Shown here: in pieces, positions 1 to 11,770 of the stretch | Position numbering within the stretch: position 1 is the stretch's first letter | Layout of the letters: each line of letters opens with the position of its first letter | NCBI GenBank assembly: GCA_016508695.1 | Contig: VNKQ01000014.1 | Span: forward strand, 124,001 to 188,000 | DNA from: Hyphodiscus hymeniophilus | Taxonomy: Eukaryota > Ascomycota > Leotiomycetes > Helotiales > Hyphodiscaceae | Reading direction: 5' to 3' | DNA length: 64,000 nt | Notes under the pieces: generated by a model | Told to the model about the DNA's origin: nothing | The model's input: only the letters and a program-made list of their open reading frames with translations | Database searches by the model: none | Translations under genes and position numbers: made by a program

Positions 1-30
1 GGTGAGCGTCCGAGGTGTGTCGGGACATAA

Positions 31-270
31 GCTGACAGGATCAGGCTACGTCGCGATGTAGGAGGTGAAATCCCAGGTCGAACCTACAGGGAGCCGAGGA
101 GCAGAAGCAGTTGGATGAGGCCAATAAGGTGGCGGATGATTAGTCCCTTGCAAATCAGAAAAAGGCGGTTTAAGAAGGCGGAAGCCAAGGCGACAGCTAC
201 TGCGAAGGAGGATGACAATGGTGACATCTCCCGTTTGTTTTCGTTGAGAGGGAACGAGAGAAGGCCGTGA
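31..270 (+). CDS. Possible 3' end of a gene cut by the window edge
   Basis: A + frame is open from 31 to a TGA at 268-270 and ends in a Lys/Ala-rich then acidic tail (KKAEAKATATAKEDDNGD). A donor-like GTGAGC sits at base 2 and an acceptor-like CTACAG ends at 89, so the window may open on the last intron of a + strand gene. A second frame after that acceptor would end at 142-144 instead. No domain is recognised. It could be chance, and the reverse strand is also open from 84 to 308. Confidence 0.2.
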   Translation, partial: ADRIRLRRDVGGEIPGRTYREPRSRSSWMRPIRWRMISPLQIRKRRFKKAEAKATATAKEDDNGDISRLFSLRGNERRP

Positions 271-1787
271 TGGGAAGGAATCTGTCTATCAGTTGCTCTG
301 GCTGGCAAATTTCGTCTTGATTCATACTTGATTCACCTTCCTACTGTCCACCCCGACTCTCTACTCGAATTACTCTTCATATTATACCCGAAGTTGAATC
401 GTATTTATGGGGGCCGTCGACGCAGCAGGGAGAGATTTCCGAGAAGACAGATGAGCGGGAGGAGAGTGGGAAGAAAAGGTTGAAGCCTAAATGCCCACCC
501 TCCGGCCTTTCAATTGTTCTCTATGGTGTGGCTTCAAGGGAAGGGAATGCTGCTGGATATATTCCTTCATTGTTTATCATCGAGGTCGATGAGAGTTGGT
601 GACTATCTCAGGAGCTTTGAGGGGGTAGATGACGACTTTTGTAAATCACACCTGGCTCTGGATCACAAGTAGTGCTTCTTACTCTACAAAATGCTAATTC
701 GTGGCACAGGCAGACTTGTGATTATGTCAAATTTCACCGCCAGATAGGACGATACCTTGATCAGACCTAATTGCATTAAGAAGCAGATCCCATTCGGAAA
801 TATCTGCAAGAGCTGCTGAATTGGTGTTCACAGGATCTTCGGGCAGAAACCCAATCTCACCGACGCAGCTGCCCAGCATACCAACTTAGGTCTTGGTAAT
901 GATGAGATTGAAAGACTAGCTTTGTCATTCGGCAACCAGGTTCGAAAGACCACCTCCAAAACTGCAAGAGTGTTTGCTTCCCTGTCGTAAAACTTCACAT
1001 TGCACGGCTGGTGGCATTGGGGACGTGAAGTGAGAAGAAAGCCAATGACCTGCAAGAAGAAGCTCAGGAGCAGCAGAAAGTAGATGCACAAGAAGGACAA
1101 CAAGGATGTCAACGAGTAAACAACGGGGAATAACAATGATAACTGACAAGAGAAATTGTATGGTAAATGGTACAAGGGTGCAAGAAGAGAATGGAAATTC
1201 GACCAACGTGTACGAAAAAGACTAGCTACTCAAGGACTAGTCGTGGTAATGGGCATGTAAGGTGTGCCTATTCTGAGCCACACAGCAGGTTGACAGTGCA
1301 TGTGTATGGAGGTAGACCCTATTGCCTGATGAAGTGGCTGCACCCAAGTCAAGCGACTGAAACAAACTCCCAAGGAGTGACCAGTTGTACAATTTGACGA
1401 CAACTTGCCTAGCGAGCATCTGTCAAAACTGTGAAACTCATCTCTCTTCTTTTTGGCGAGCAGTCCATTCAATCCAATGATAGCAGGAGGGCAGACTTTG
1501 TCACGATTTCAATGATTGGGACTTGCTTGCATCTTTTCAGCAACTCCAGATAAAGCTTGTGCCTTGAGTTGAAGTACAGCTTGCTGTCATCAATGAGACT
1601 GAGTTGCCGTTCTGGTATCAGTCCTTTTCATGCACAAAGGACTGTCCTTCCACTTGAACGTGTCGGACTTTTTGTTTCATATGCAGTGTCAGCTGGACAA
1701 TACGCAGCTGGTTTGAGCCGCAACACTGTCCGATGTTGTCACTCAGCCGTCCTGCAGAATATTTCTTCCAAATTTCTATCTGCAGAC
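271..1787. other. Stretch without a supported gene
   Basis: Short open frames exist on both strands (for example minus 828-1175 and 925-1206), but they overlap each other, lack domains and have no convincing splice pattern. The right end, about 1557-1787, is open in the frame of the next gene and is either its 5' leader or extra N-terminal sequence. Confidence 0.4.
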
Positions 1788-4183
1788 ATGCGCACCCAAC
1801 TTCAACTTATATCTCCCATGTCCCCAGGTTTCATCTTGTTTCTACTTTCGGGCATTTTATCGTTCTCCTTTGCAATGGCCCAACAAGCGGTAAATGATTC
1901 TCCTATGGTGTCTGCGACAAGCGCTCCCACTGCTTCCCCGGCCAAGACAGATATCTTACCAGCAGAAGCTGCAACAAGCTTGAGTGAAAGCGATACTACT
2001 CAGCACTCTCCTATCCCCAAGCCGATAAAGGATACGACGATAGGACCGGACGATGAAGTTCAATTTATCTTCTCTGCCCTACGACGGAGGAAGAAGAAGC
2101 GGAGGAGGTACAGATGCTCACCCTACTTGGAGGACTACACTAACCAGTTAATAGAATCGAATCATCATACAATCCTACCGAAAGTTTGACAGACCTTGTT
2201 CACACGGCACCCAAGATCGAAACCCAGCTTCCTCGACGGGGCACTACAGGTATGGTGCAACGGCTGGAGTCCTGTCATATTGGGGACATTGAGGGAAACC
2301 ATGTTCCTGGAGTTCCAAGAAGCTGTTCTCTTCCCTCAGTCACTCCAACCTCAAATGCTGAAGCAAATCCACGATCCATTTCATTCGATCGCTCAATCAC
2401 GAGCAAGCCGCCTTTGAATTTCTTTCCCTTTGCGCCGTTCATGGCCATGCCAGGGTGGAACCATTCTACCATTCAACTTCAAGATACCTTGACATCTCAG
2501 GAGGATACCTGTGTGCGGTCAGAAGATGAAGCATCCAAAAAGCGGAAACGTGAAAGGGAACTCGACATTCACATGCCTCCTCCTATTCAATGCTCTCAGA
2601 ATGGTCAACTTCCCATTTCAATAAGTGTCACGTCTCCAATTGATGGAACAGAGTCCGGGTCTGGTGGTACTTCTGGAGATACAAACACAAATACAACAGC
2701 GGCAAGCTCAAATCCCCTGCTGTATCCAGCATCGGGCATGCGAAGTTTCTGTTGGAAACAAATCCCCAATCCAGTACAACGTCAGCCTTGCCCTCCGATG
2801 CCAGCCATGAGCGAATCGATCGCCCCGACTACGCAAGGGCCGAGTTCTCACGTATTGCAGCAGTTTCCCTCGCATAATCCAAGTTTATCGCCTGGTTCCT
2901 TTGGCGTACACGAAAAACAAACCGTCACCGTTCCAGCGGAGCTCGTCCCGGAACAAAGTGTATCTCCCCGAACACAGACTGTAGATATACCTCGACCACG
3001 GCCGCCCTTCCCAAACGAAACTCAGGCCAGACAGATGATGCTGTTCCGGCGTGCTGTGAATTCCACTAGTCGCCGTGGTCTTCAAAGCCCACAGAGCGAA
3101 GGATTCTTTGGTTCGCGCAATGATCAGTCCAAGTCATCAACGTCGAGTCCTCCACAGTCCTTGCTTTCTCAAGCGTCACCACCAACTCAGCATCGGCCTT
3201 TCACTGTTCCTCGAACCCCGCAGACCTCTCCTTACGATGTCATCCGAAGGCCATCTTTATACAAAGTGCCACTTTGGCCTATGCCTTCCTCGCCCACAAG
3301 GCCAGCCCAAATGCAATTCCCTCCGTCACGATCGCCGAACCCGAATGGCAGTGGGGCAAGCTCAAATACAGGCTTGAATGGAATGGCATCTGGAGGTAAC
3401 AGCCCTTCTGATCTGGGGCGGATCAATACGACATCCGCTCAACACCCTAGAGGTCGCGGTCCGTTTCCTATTCATGGGATGCTGCCCATGACACCACCTC
3501 GAGCGCCTCCTGTTCAGAACCAAGCTCGATCTTCCCCTCCTCCATCACCACCTCCCCCGTTCCAACCAAACCCAAACAAGCGCAAACATTCCCCCAACCT
3601 GTAAGTCCGCTCCCCTCCCCTTCCCCATCCCATCTCCTCTCCTCTCCACCCATAAACTCCCCCTCATCGTCCCATCCTGTCCCGTCCCCATCCCTCCTAC
3701 CCACCTCCCCAAACTCCCCAAACTCCCCAACCCAACACTCATCTAACCCCACCTCCGCATCCCAGAATCATCGACATCGCCGAAACATGCCAGTCTCACC
3801 TCCCGTTCTCGGCTCTCGCCGAACGCCATCACGTTCCCATCCAGAAGGTCTTCGATACCTTCAGCGCCGTCGTCCAGCTCCCGCTCCTGCGCTGCGCGGC
3901 GGATAATAGACGGCATGGGGAGCTGGGCAAGAGGAGGATGAGGGAGTTTAGGGAGGCGAGGAGGGCGATGGAGGGGATGGTGTGGGTGGGGGGATGTGGA
4001 TGTGGGGAGGGATGGGTGTGGCAGTCGGAATGGGAGTGGTGGTGGGAGTGGTGGTGTGGGAGAGAGGGGGAGGGGAGGGAAGGCGAAGAAGGGGAAGGGG
4101 ATGGGCAAGAAGGGGGAGCAGCCGTTGCTTCGGGCGGCTCTCATGAATCATGCTTCGAGGGGAAAGGAAAGTGCTTGATGTAA
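1788..4183 (+). CDS. Ser/Pro-rich, probably nuclear protein of unknown function
   Basis: Three exons fit: 1788-2107, 2155-3600 and 3766-4183. The first intron (47 bases) has donor GTACAG, branch CTAAC and acceptor TAG. The second is GTAAGT...CAG and very pyrimidine-rich. The model gives 727 residues. Most of the protein is low-complexity Ser/Pro/Thr with basic clusters that look like nuclear signals (LRRRKKKRRR across the first junction, and KKRKRERE). The only ordered-looking part is near the C-terminus, just after the second intron (IIDIAETCQSHLPFSALAER then VPIQKVFDTF), followed by an Arg/Glu helix and a Gly/Glu/Trp-rich tail. No named domain is recognised. The start is uncertain: ATGs at 1593, 1788 and 1875 share the frame. 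The 1788 start gives a hydrophobic N-terminus, which is odd for a protein with nuclear signals, so 1875 may be the true start. Confidence 0.6.
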
Positions 4184-7100
4184 AGTTCAGATGGGTGTAG
4201 TTAGTCAAGTCAAGCAGGTTTTCATGCGTGATGTATGTATGTCGGGTGTTGTTACCCTTTCTTGTCCTTCAGCGTTTGTCTTGTACAGTACGAAGATATA
4301 TTATACATCCTATCAACGATGCCATGTTCACAGGGTGAATCATGACTACTCATCCCATCTCGTCACAATCGAGGATTCCCATCACGAAACGGCAAGTTCT
4401 CTTCGGTGTTCTAACTTCTTCGATGGTAGTGATACGTGAACGGCCTGAATGCCCATCTCCTTTTCAAGCTTCTTTCTACCTAGAGAGAACCCCTTTCACC
4501 ACCTCCAGCACGGCCGCCTCATAAATAGAACCATCCCATCCATCCATCTCGCTTGAAACCTCTCTACCATTTCCACCCAAGCCCATCTAGCATACATATA
4601 GCCTTACACTTCCCTTTCACATCTCAGGGTTCATCTGAGCAAGCCACTTGCCTCCACGGGTGATAAATCCCAAAAGCAAGACAGCCCAGCCATATCTACG
4701 CATACCAATTCAATTGTCAAACATCACTCTATGCAAAGACAACGCAAGCCTAACCTCGACCGCCCAAACGCTCAAATGCTCAAACCTAGTCCTCAGCCAA
4801 GCCTAAAGCTCGGAATATGTCCGCAATTGTCGCCTTCCTCAAAATTTAAAGTTAAAGACGCGGAGGGCTAGGCGCGGCTTGGCTTGGCTGGAGTTCTGCG
4901 TATTTCTTGGAGGTGGAGGTCCTAAGAACACAAGCCTTCCAAGTCCGACCTGGCTAGAGTTCTGGGTATCTTGGAGGTGGAACTATTAAGAACATAAGCC
5001 TTCCTATTTAACATGGCTAGAGTTCTGGGTCTTCTTAGAGGTGGAGGTCCTAAGAACATAAGCCTTCCAAGTCCGAATTGGCTAGAGTTCTGGGTATCTT
5101 GGAGGTGGAACTGCTAAGAACATAAGCCTCCCAAGCCCGACAGTCCGACATCCGACTTGGCTCATGCTTGATTTGATTTTCATCGTGATCACCGCACCGA
5201 GCGACGAATGTAAGCCGTGATTTCTCGCGCCCAACTTGACTTGGTGCGTGATGTTTGGTCTTTTGATGCTTCGGTACTTGCTTGTACCGTTGTGTTGTTT
5301 CATGTGATTTTGTGGACTTTATGCCCGCTTCCTTTTGGTAGGTTGTGGCGTTTCGGGGTTGAGGGGATGGAGAATGGAGATTGAGGTCTGAGGTCTGAGA
5401 GGAAGGAAAGAAAGAAAGAAAGCACAGGACCGGGCGAGAGAAGCGTGATGAGGGGAAGGTTTATCCATGCGTGATCGTGCACGTTAAGTGAGTGAGTGAC
5501 TGAGTAAGTGAGTGTGCGTAGTGGGATCTCACATATCCATGCTCTAGCATATATTGAACCTCAACGTCCCAGCAAGAAAGAAGCAAGCAAGCACCCAGCA
5601 CAAGCACCAGCACGAGGAAGAGAGAGACGATAGAACTTGATCCACGCTTACTCGTACAGAGTGTCACTCTAAGCAATCTCGTGCTCGAACTGAAGTAACT
5701 AACTGCCCGAATGGGAATCCCAAACTCAAGCTGGCTGTTGTATTGTAACTGAACGAGACTCGAAACTCGAAACTGATGCCCTCCTTTCTCATGCGAGATA
5801 GATACGAGGAGGAAGGGGTATGCGAGGCATGTGCTTATTTATGTAGATGTGAATCATGTGAATCATGGGATATACATATCAGGATCTCAGGCGGTAAAGC
5901 AAGGACGAGAGAGAATCAATCTCATTCAGTCGTTCGGGCGCCATGGCTCATGATGTCTGTACCTTGTACGTGTATGTCTTCTCTCGTCATGACGGGGATT
6001 CTATCGTGGATTCCTGGATGGATACTATATGCACTTTTGTATTTTATTGAGGATTTGAGAATTTGAGAATCATAGAGAATTATTATGTTGTTTATTTCAT
6101 GCGCCCTCAGATCCTCAGGGTATGTCTGTGTGCTGGCTGGGTTTCGTCGAGTCCATACAGCGAGAAAGGGGGGGGGGGGGTGACAGGGGGTTGGTATTCG
6201 TAAAACAAGGACGAAACAATATCGTCTTTGAAGTCGGTTGTATGGATCATGCACGGGATGCATCTCCCTGTATTGATAATCTATCTATCCTGCTTTATCC
6301 CTTACATTATAGGCTGCATTATTATGACTATTTCCTATGGGACTTTATCTCCTCATACGGAGTACTTCGTCCAGTAGATCTGTCGCCTCAACCTTCTACG
6401 GGGCTTCGAGAAGGTCTGGCGGAGGATTATCGTAGTCTTGCTGATCCCGCCGAGTCGATGGCAGAGAAGGTCGTTCATTGGTTCGGTGTGTCGGAGTGGT
6501 CAGCACGGCAACCAGTTCCGGCGAGATGGCACTCATCCTCCCGACCTAGACCAAGAACCATCCAATCGGCAGCAGTGGATACTTTGCTGAGGAGGATGTT
6601 TGCGGCGAAAAGGCTATGAAATACAGTAGAATTAGGCTCAATGACCTCCAATAGGTATAGACGCTATTAATCCTTTTGAAGTCCTTTTACCTCACGCAGT
6701 AATTCTATTATCTTCAGGAGTAACTGTAACATACGCTCATCATTCTTTAATACAAGGTAAGGTATGCAATAGAAGAAGAAGAAGAAGATGGATGGATCAT
6801 GGATGGCTGCAGGTGGCTGAACTGGCCTACTCGAGTCCCCGCATTTCAAATCACCAGCAGGCGTCTCCGATTGGTCGAGATGCCACACCCTGCCTAGTCC
6901 TGCGCCAAGTCCTGTCCCGGGTCATGCCAAGGGCGCGCCATGGCGCACTAGCTGTCACTATGTCGTAAGAAATATGCGCGCCCTTGATATGTAGCCATCA
7001 CTTCATTTGTCCACGGCGCCGCACACTCGTAATATCAACGGTTTCCAGTACGACATCGCGTGGATTCAAGGGAACAGAGGGTGATTCTTGGGTTGACCTT

Positions 7101-7562
7101 GGATGAGTTCCTTCCTGGATCGGCGTGGGAAACGTGACACTAGAAGATAACACTAGTCGGGTATCGCTCGGGGGGGGTTTGATAACTTGATGATAATGGA
7201 AGGTGGAAGTGGAGGGAAGGCTGCCAAGATTTGGTATTGGTGTGGAGGAGGAGAGAAGAGTAGATGAGAGGAGAGTACAGGAGAGAAGAGGAAAGGAGAG
7301 GATTTAACTACCAACAACCAACTAGTTACCTTACATGTACCCTTCCCCCCCCTTCCCTACTTCCTTCATCGTCGTGCCTTCCTCCTTCTGCTTTGTACAA
7401 CATTCTACTCTCCCTCCCCTTCCCTCCCCTCTACATACTTCCTCCCCTTCTTCCGCGAACATCTCCATCAACCACGCATCTCGCGCCTCACATCTCCCTT
7501 ACCTCACACAGCGGATTGATCAACGACCCTCGCGGAACACCCGTTCCAGCGTGCAATACACC
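4184..7562. other. 3.4 kb gene-poor spacer
   Basis: No convincing gene is seen. It holds the tandem repeat at 4886-5150 and simple sequences such as a GAA run near 6771-6787 and a G run near 6170-6180. The last 250 bases are a GA-rich then CT-rich leader (about 7240-7460), typical of the region before a filamentous fungal start codon. Open frames at 5776-6066 and 6122-6619 have no recognisable content. Confidence 0.45.
4886..5150. repeat. Tandem repeat, four copies of about 65 bases
   Basis: Four head-to-tail copies begin at 4886, 4952, 5015 and 5080. Each starts GGCT(A/G)GAGTTCTG, continues with a TTGGAGGTGGA block, then CTAAGAACATAAGCC and TTCCAAGTCCGA. Spacings are 66, 63 and 65 bases. 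Copies differ by a few substitutions and small indels, and copy 3 is the most diverged. No open reading frame follows the period. Confidence 0.85.
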
Positions 7563-9633
7563 ATGTCGTCCACCGCGCATTCCGACCCCGAGAAGGGAAC
7601 AAAGTCCTCGGGCGAGCCCGAATGGGATACCAGTACCGGCCTGCAGATGAATGCCGAGAAGCAGCCATGGAACAGACGCTTCGTCGACAGCTTCAAGCGC
7701 GATCCCAATGCCCACGTCACCAAGGAGTCGCAGAGGGAGGGCGTCACGGGGAGGGACTTTGATCATCAGGCGGCGGCAGAGCGCACGGCGAACTCGGGGC
7801 TGTCGCGGAAGTTGAAGTCTCGTCATATGCAGATGATTGCTATCGGGGGGTCTATTGGTGAGTTGGGATCTTTCATTCTGTGTTGGAACTATTCATCAGA
7901 CTTGGAGCTTTCCTTCAGTCTTGAATCTATCCCCGTCAGACTTAGACATTTCTTCCAGTCTGGACTTATTCATTAGAGTCACAATTCTTGATCATCTCAA
8001 GCTCCATACTGACCATTGCCCAGGAACTGGTCTCTTCGTCACTTCCGGCTCAGCCCTCTCCAATGGTGGCCCTGCATCTTTGATCATCGCCTTCGGTCTC
8101 ATTGGTATCCTCATGTTCTGTACGGTCCAGGCTCTTGGCGAACTGGCTGTTCTCTTCCCTGTTGCTGGATCTTTCTCTGCATACTCCACTCGATTTATCG
8201 ATCCGGCATGGGGCTTCGCGATGGGCTGGAAGTGAGTATTGCGTTCAAACTTGACTTGGACGAACTCTGACTGACTATCGTGCAGCTACGCCATTCAATG
8301 GTTGGTCGTTCTACCACTCGAGATCGTCGCCGCTTCCATCACCCTTACGTACTGGCCGGGCGCTGAGAAAACCAACGAGGCTGCATGGGTAACAATCTTC
8401 TTGGTTGTCATTGTGTGCATCAACTTCTTCGGTGTTCGTGGTTATGGAGAAGCCGAGTTCGTTTTCGCAATCATCAAAGTTGTCGCAGTCATCGCATTCA
8501 TCATTCTGGGAATAATCCTCAACTGCGGAGGTGGACCTCACGGCGGTTATATTGGAGGCTCATTCTGGTACCCAAATACAGTTCCAGCCGATTACGCTGG
8601 CTACGTGGAAGGCCAACCACCTGGATCCATCGCGTCTGGATCGTTCCATTCTGGATTTAAGGGTCTTTGCAGCGTTTTCGTGACCGCAGCTTTCTCCTTT
8701 GCTGGAACGGAACTCGTGGGCTTGGCAGCAGCTGAAGCAAGCAACCCGCGCAAGACCTTACCTACGGCCATCAAACAGGTCTTCTGGCGTATCTGTCTGT
8801 TTTACATGGTCGCCTTGACAATCGTAACTGTGCTGGTCCCATATGGAGACGCCAGACTTCTTGGAAGCAGCTCCGAGGACGCTAAAGCTTCACCCTTTGT
8901 TATTGCAATCAACAATGCTGGTATCAGCGGATTACCCTCTGTCTTCAACGTCGTCATTCTTATTGCTGTTTTGTCTGTTGGCAATTCTTCCATCTATGGC
9001 TCTTCGCGTACTCTTGCCGCGTTGGCAGAGCAAGGTCAAGCTCCAAGAATCCTCGCATACATTGATCGCCAAGGCCGACCTCTTGTCTCCATTATTGTCG
9101 CTTCTATCCTTGGTCTCCTTTGCTACGTCGTTGCAGGTGGTCAATCAACTGCCGGAACAGCTCTCAACTGGTTATACTCGCTCTCCGGTCTCTCCTCGAT
9201 CTTCACCTGGGGATCAATCTGCTTGGCCCACATCCGATTTCGACAAGCATGGAAGAAGCAAGGCCACACCCTCGACGAGCTAGCTTTCAAATCCCAATGC
9301 GGAGTCATAGGTTCCTGGATCGGATTCATCCTCAACGTGCTCGTGCTCATTGCGCAGTTCTGGACGGCTGCTTGGCCAATCGGGTACAATGAAGAATATC
9401 CAACCGCTGATTTGAGAGTCCAGAACTTCTTCTTGGCATATCTCGCGTTCCCTGTCGTCGTGGCCTTTTATATACCGTACAAGATCTACTACAGGACGCC
9501 ATTCATGAAGACCTCGGACATGGACTTGCAGACTGGAAGGAGGGAGTTGGATACCGCTGCATTGATCGAGGCGGATCGCGTTGAAAGGATGCAGATGCCT
9601 AAGTGGAAGCGTATTTACAAGATCTTCTGTTAA
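7563..9633 (+). CDS. Amino-acid permease, YAT family
   Basis: This plasma-membrane H+/amino-acid symporter of the APC superfamily (YAT family, like yeast Gap1/Agp or fungal INDA1) has exons 7563-7857, 8024-8231 and 8286-9633, giving 616 residues. A hydrophilic N-terminal tail of about 85 residues is followed by LKSRHMQMIAIGGSIGTGLF, the family's first transmembrane helix signature, which is completed across intron 1. The second exon holds ALGELAVLFPVAGSF. FSFAGTELVGLAAAEASNPR is the conserved TM6 region. About twelve membrane helices are visible and the C-terminus is a soluble tail. Length and motifs are normal, so it looks intact. The preceding leader is strongly pyrimidine-rich. The exact substrate cannot be told from sequence. 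Confidence 0.95.
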
Positions 9634-10242
9634 GAGATTTGCCTGTAGCCCTTGAATCCGTGGGATCTTCGGCGTGGTGCATGGTGCGGATTGAGGATGT
9701 CTATCAGACGTATGGCATTGGCATTGGCATTAGCATCCCAGCATTTTGCAGTTTTGTGAATGAATGACAAGTCCTTACATAATCGCTTGAGCAATCCGAC
9801 ATTTGTCACCGCAGCCTAGTCCCGTCACTTACGAGCATATCATGATCATATCCTTCATCGTCCAAGTCGGGGTATCCCATCTTGATGTCTGATCCATTCA
9901 TTCACATTTCATGATCTATGATTTATACTTTATACTTTATACTATAACCGAATCCTGGATGAGGAGTAGGAGTCGAGAGTCGAGTTTTTTGATGGATGGA
10001 TCTGGATACGGGTAGAAAAGCCAGGCTCTGCCCTGCGGGTTATTCATTATCATCATCATTGTTCCTTCGTGAGGAAGCAGGAAGCGGGAAGCAGGCTTCT
10101 CCTTGTCTGGATTTTTCGTGCCTGTGGTTTTTATCATCGACAGGAGGGGAGGGTGGACTTCTCATTTCTCATTTCTCACCTCTCTGATACTTTTCAAAAT
10201 GAGAAGGAAGAAAAAACAACAACAAAGGGGGGGTTTTGCTCC

Positions 10243-10290
10243 TATCGCCATCGCCATCGCCATCGCCATCGCCATCGCCATCGCCATCGT
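10243..10290. repeat. (ATCGCC)n microsatellite
   Basis: About seven perfect ATCGCC units are followed by degenerate ATCGTC and ATCGTT units. Because the unit is 6 bases, two forward frames stay open and would read Ile-Ala or Ser-Pro repeats. There is no gene support around it. Confidence 0.9.
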
Positions 10291-10384
10291 CATCGTTACT
10301 CTTGTGTTATTCCATCCTTTCTTCCATCTCCACTCTTGTTTTTTTTTGGGATGGGACTTTAGGGTTTTTCGTACTTGTACATAC

Positions 10385-10610
10385 GAGACGTCATGGACGT
10401 CACGGATCTCACGGAATCACGGATGTCACGGACTCACAGATTCACAGACTCACAGACTCACAGACTCACAGACTTATAGACTCACAGACTTATAGACTTA
10501 CAGACTCACAGACTTATAAACTCACAGACTTATAGACTCACAGACTCACAGACTTACAAACTTATAGACTTATAGACTTATAGACTCACAGACTTATAGA
10601 CTTATAGACC
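10385..10610. repeat. Decamer satellite, ACAGACTCAC / ATAGACTTAT type
   Basis: A 10-base unit runs for over 200 bases. It begins as degenerate GACGTCACGGAT-like units, becomes clean ACAGACTCAC near 10436 and alternates with ATAGACTTAT towards 10610. The two unit types differ mainly by C/T changes. It is intergenic and no protein is implied. Confidence 0.85.
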
Positions 10611-11770
10611 GAGGGAATAAATGTCTCGTGGGGGTTAGATCGTCCGTACAATGGCTGCGCAGCTGCGAACTCGCTTGGTTCAGAGTCCCAGACACTTCTT
10701 GGGCTTGGAATTGCTGATCGCTTGAGGTGTTGACTGGCACGATGCGATACGCATACGCATACAGGGCGTGAGGTACCTGCGACGGATTTGGCGGAAGGTC
10801 GAAGGTCTCCGAAGTGGGCTTGAGGAAAGTAGTCGAGTATGAGATGGGTCTTGGAATCGTTTGGACTAGCACGGTAGGTTTGGAGTTGAGGGTTTGGTGG
10901 CCTTGCATGTATGTATCACTTGGTGGCTCGCATGTGTCGCTTGATGACCAGTAGCCGCTCGTTTCTGAAAGTTCAAAGGTGAAATGAATCAAGGTATTGT
11001 ACCTACTTCCTGCTTGCTTCGAATCTATCTCGAGCTAGGTAAGCTCCCGTTGAACTTTTCCCCCAGATTTCCACCACCACCCTCAGTTGAGGATTTTCTC
11101 GGAAAATGTCGTTACCGTAGAGGCTGAGAGCAAGATTCTCACATTCGATTGACTCTTACTGTACGGACATGCTTGAAAAAGGGCGATAGCATGCAGTACA
11201 GTGTTCCCTCGCCTAGGGAGGGGGTGGTCCAGTACAGGAAGTGTAATCCCGGACTCATGCAGTCAGTATACAGCGCTGGGGTATTGATCGTTGGGGCGGA
11301 GGTTACCTAAGCACAGTGGCACATTCTCAGCGTTGAACACATCTTCCTCTCTCAAACTCTATCTTCAACTACCCACTATTGCCACCGTCTTCTTCCTCCA
11401 GGGCAAAGAACCTCCTAGGATCAACAGTCTTAATAATCCCTAAAATGACCGGGTGATATTCCCTCATGATACCTCTGCTGATTTGAAACCTCCCCTACCA
11501 CTCCCTCCAAATACGGTATACCGACACTCCACAGTCATAAGTCCTTATACGTATCCTGCCTCATTGTCATTAAATGACAAGCCGTTGTAGGCGAAGCGCG
11601 TATTCTACTCCAGCATTCGTAGCCATGACCAATAGCGTCTCCTCCCATGACATTCTGCTGAAATTCGATAGCGGTGTTCACTCCTCTGCGATTGTCGATT
11701 CGGGTACCTCAAGGTCGTGAAAGCGCTTCCTGGGGAAAAAAGACAGAAATGCCAGCAAGCGAGCCCACGA

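Larger units (their letters stand above)
9634..11770. other. Intergenic spacer with two satellites
   Basis: This lies between the permease and the convergent HET gene. It holds a hexamer repeat at 10243-10290 and a decamer satellite at about 10385-10610. The minus frame at 10594-10992 starts with TTG, has no ATG near its start and no domain, so I do not call it a gene. Nothing else is recognised. Confidence 0.5.

Noticed and set aside
828..1206. Two overlapping minus-strand open frames
   Set aside because: They overlap in different frames, contain no domain, and one uses a non-ATG start. The region shows no splice pattern.
3743..4208. Pro/Ser-rich open frames on the minus strand
   Set aside because: They are the reverse of the purine-rich last exon of the 1788-4183 gene, and the proline content follows from the GGG/GGA runs.
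5776..6619. Open frames of 96 and 165 codons (+)
   Set aside because: Composition is erratic, there is no domain, and the second runs through a G homopolymer.
10243..10535. Ile-Ala / Ser-Pro repeat frames and a CRISPR-like look of the decamer array
   Set aside because: The frames exist only because the unit is 6 bases. The decamer units are contiguous with no spacers, so it is a satellite; CRISPR arrays are not expected in a fungal nucleus.
10594..10992. 132-codon minus frame
   Set aside because: It has no ATG near its start and no recognisable content, and it begins inside the satellite.
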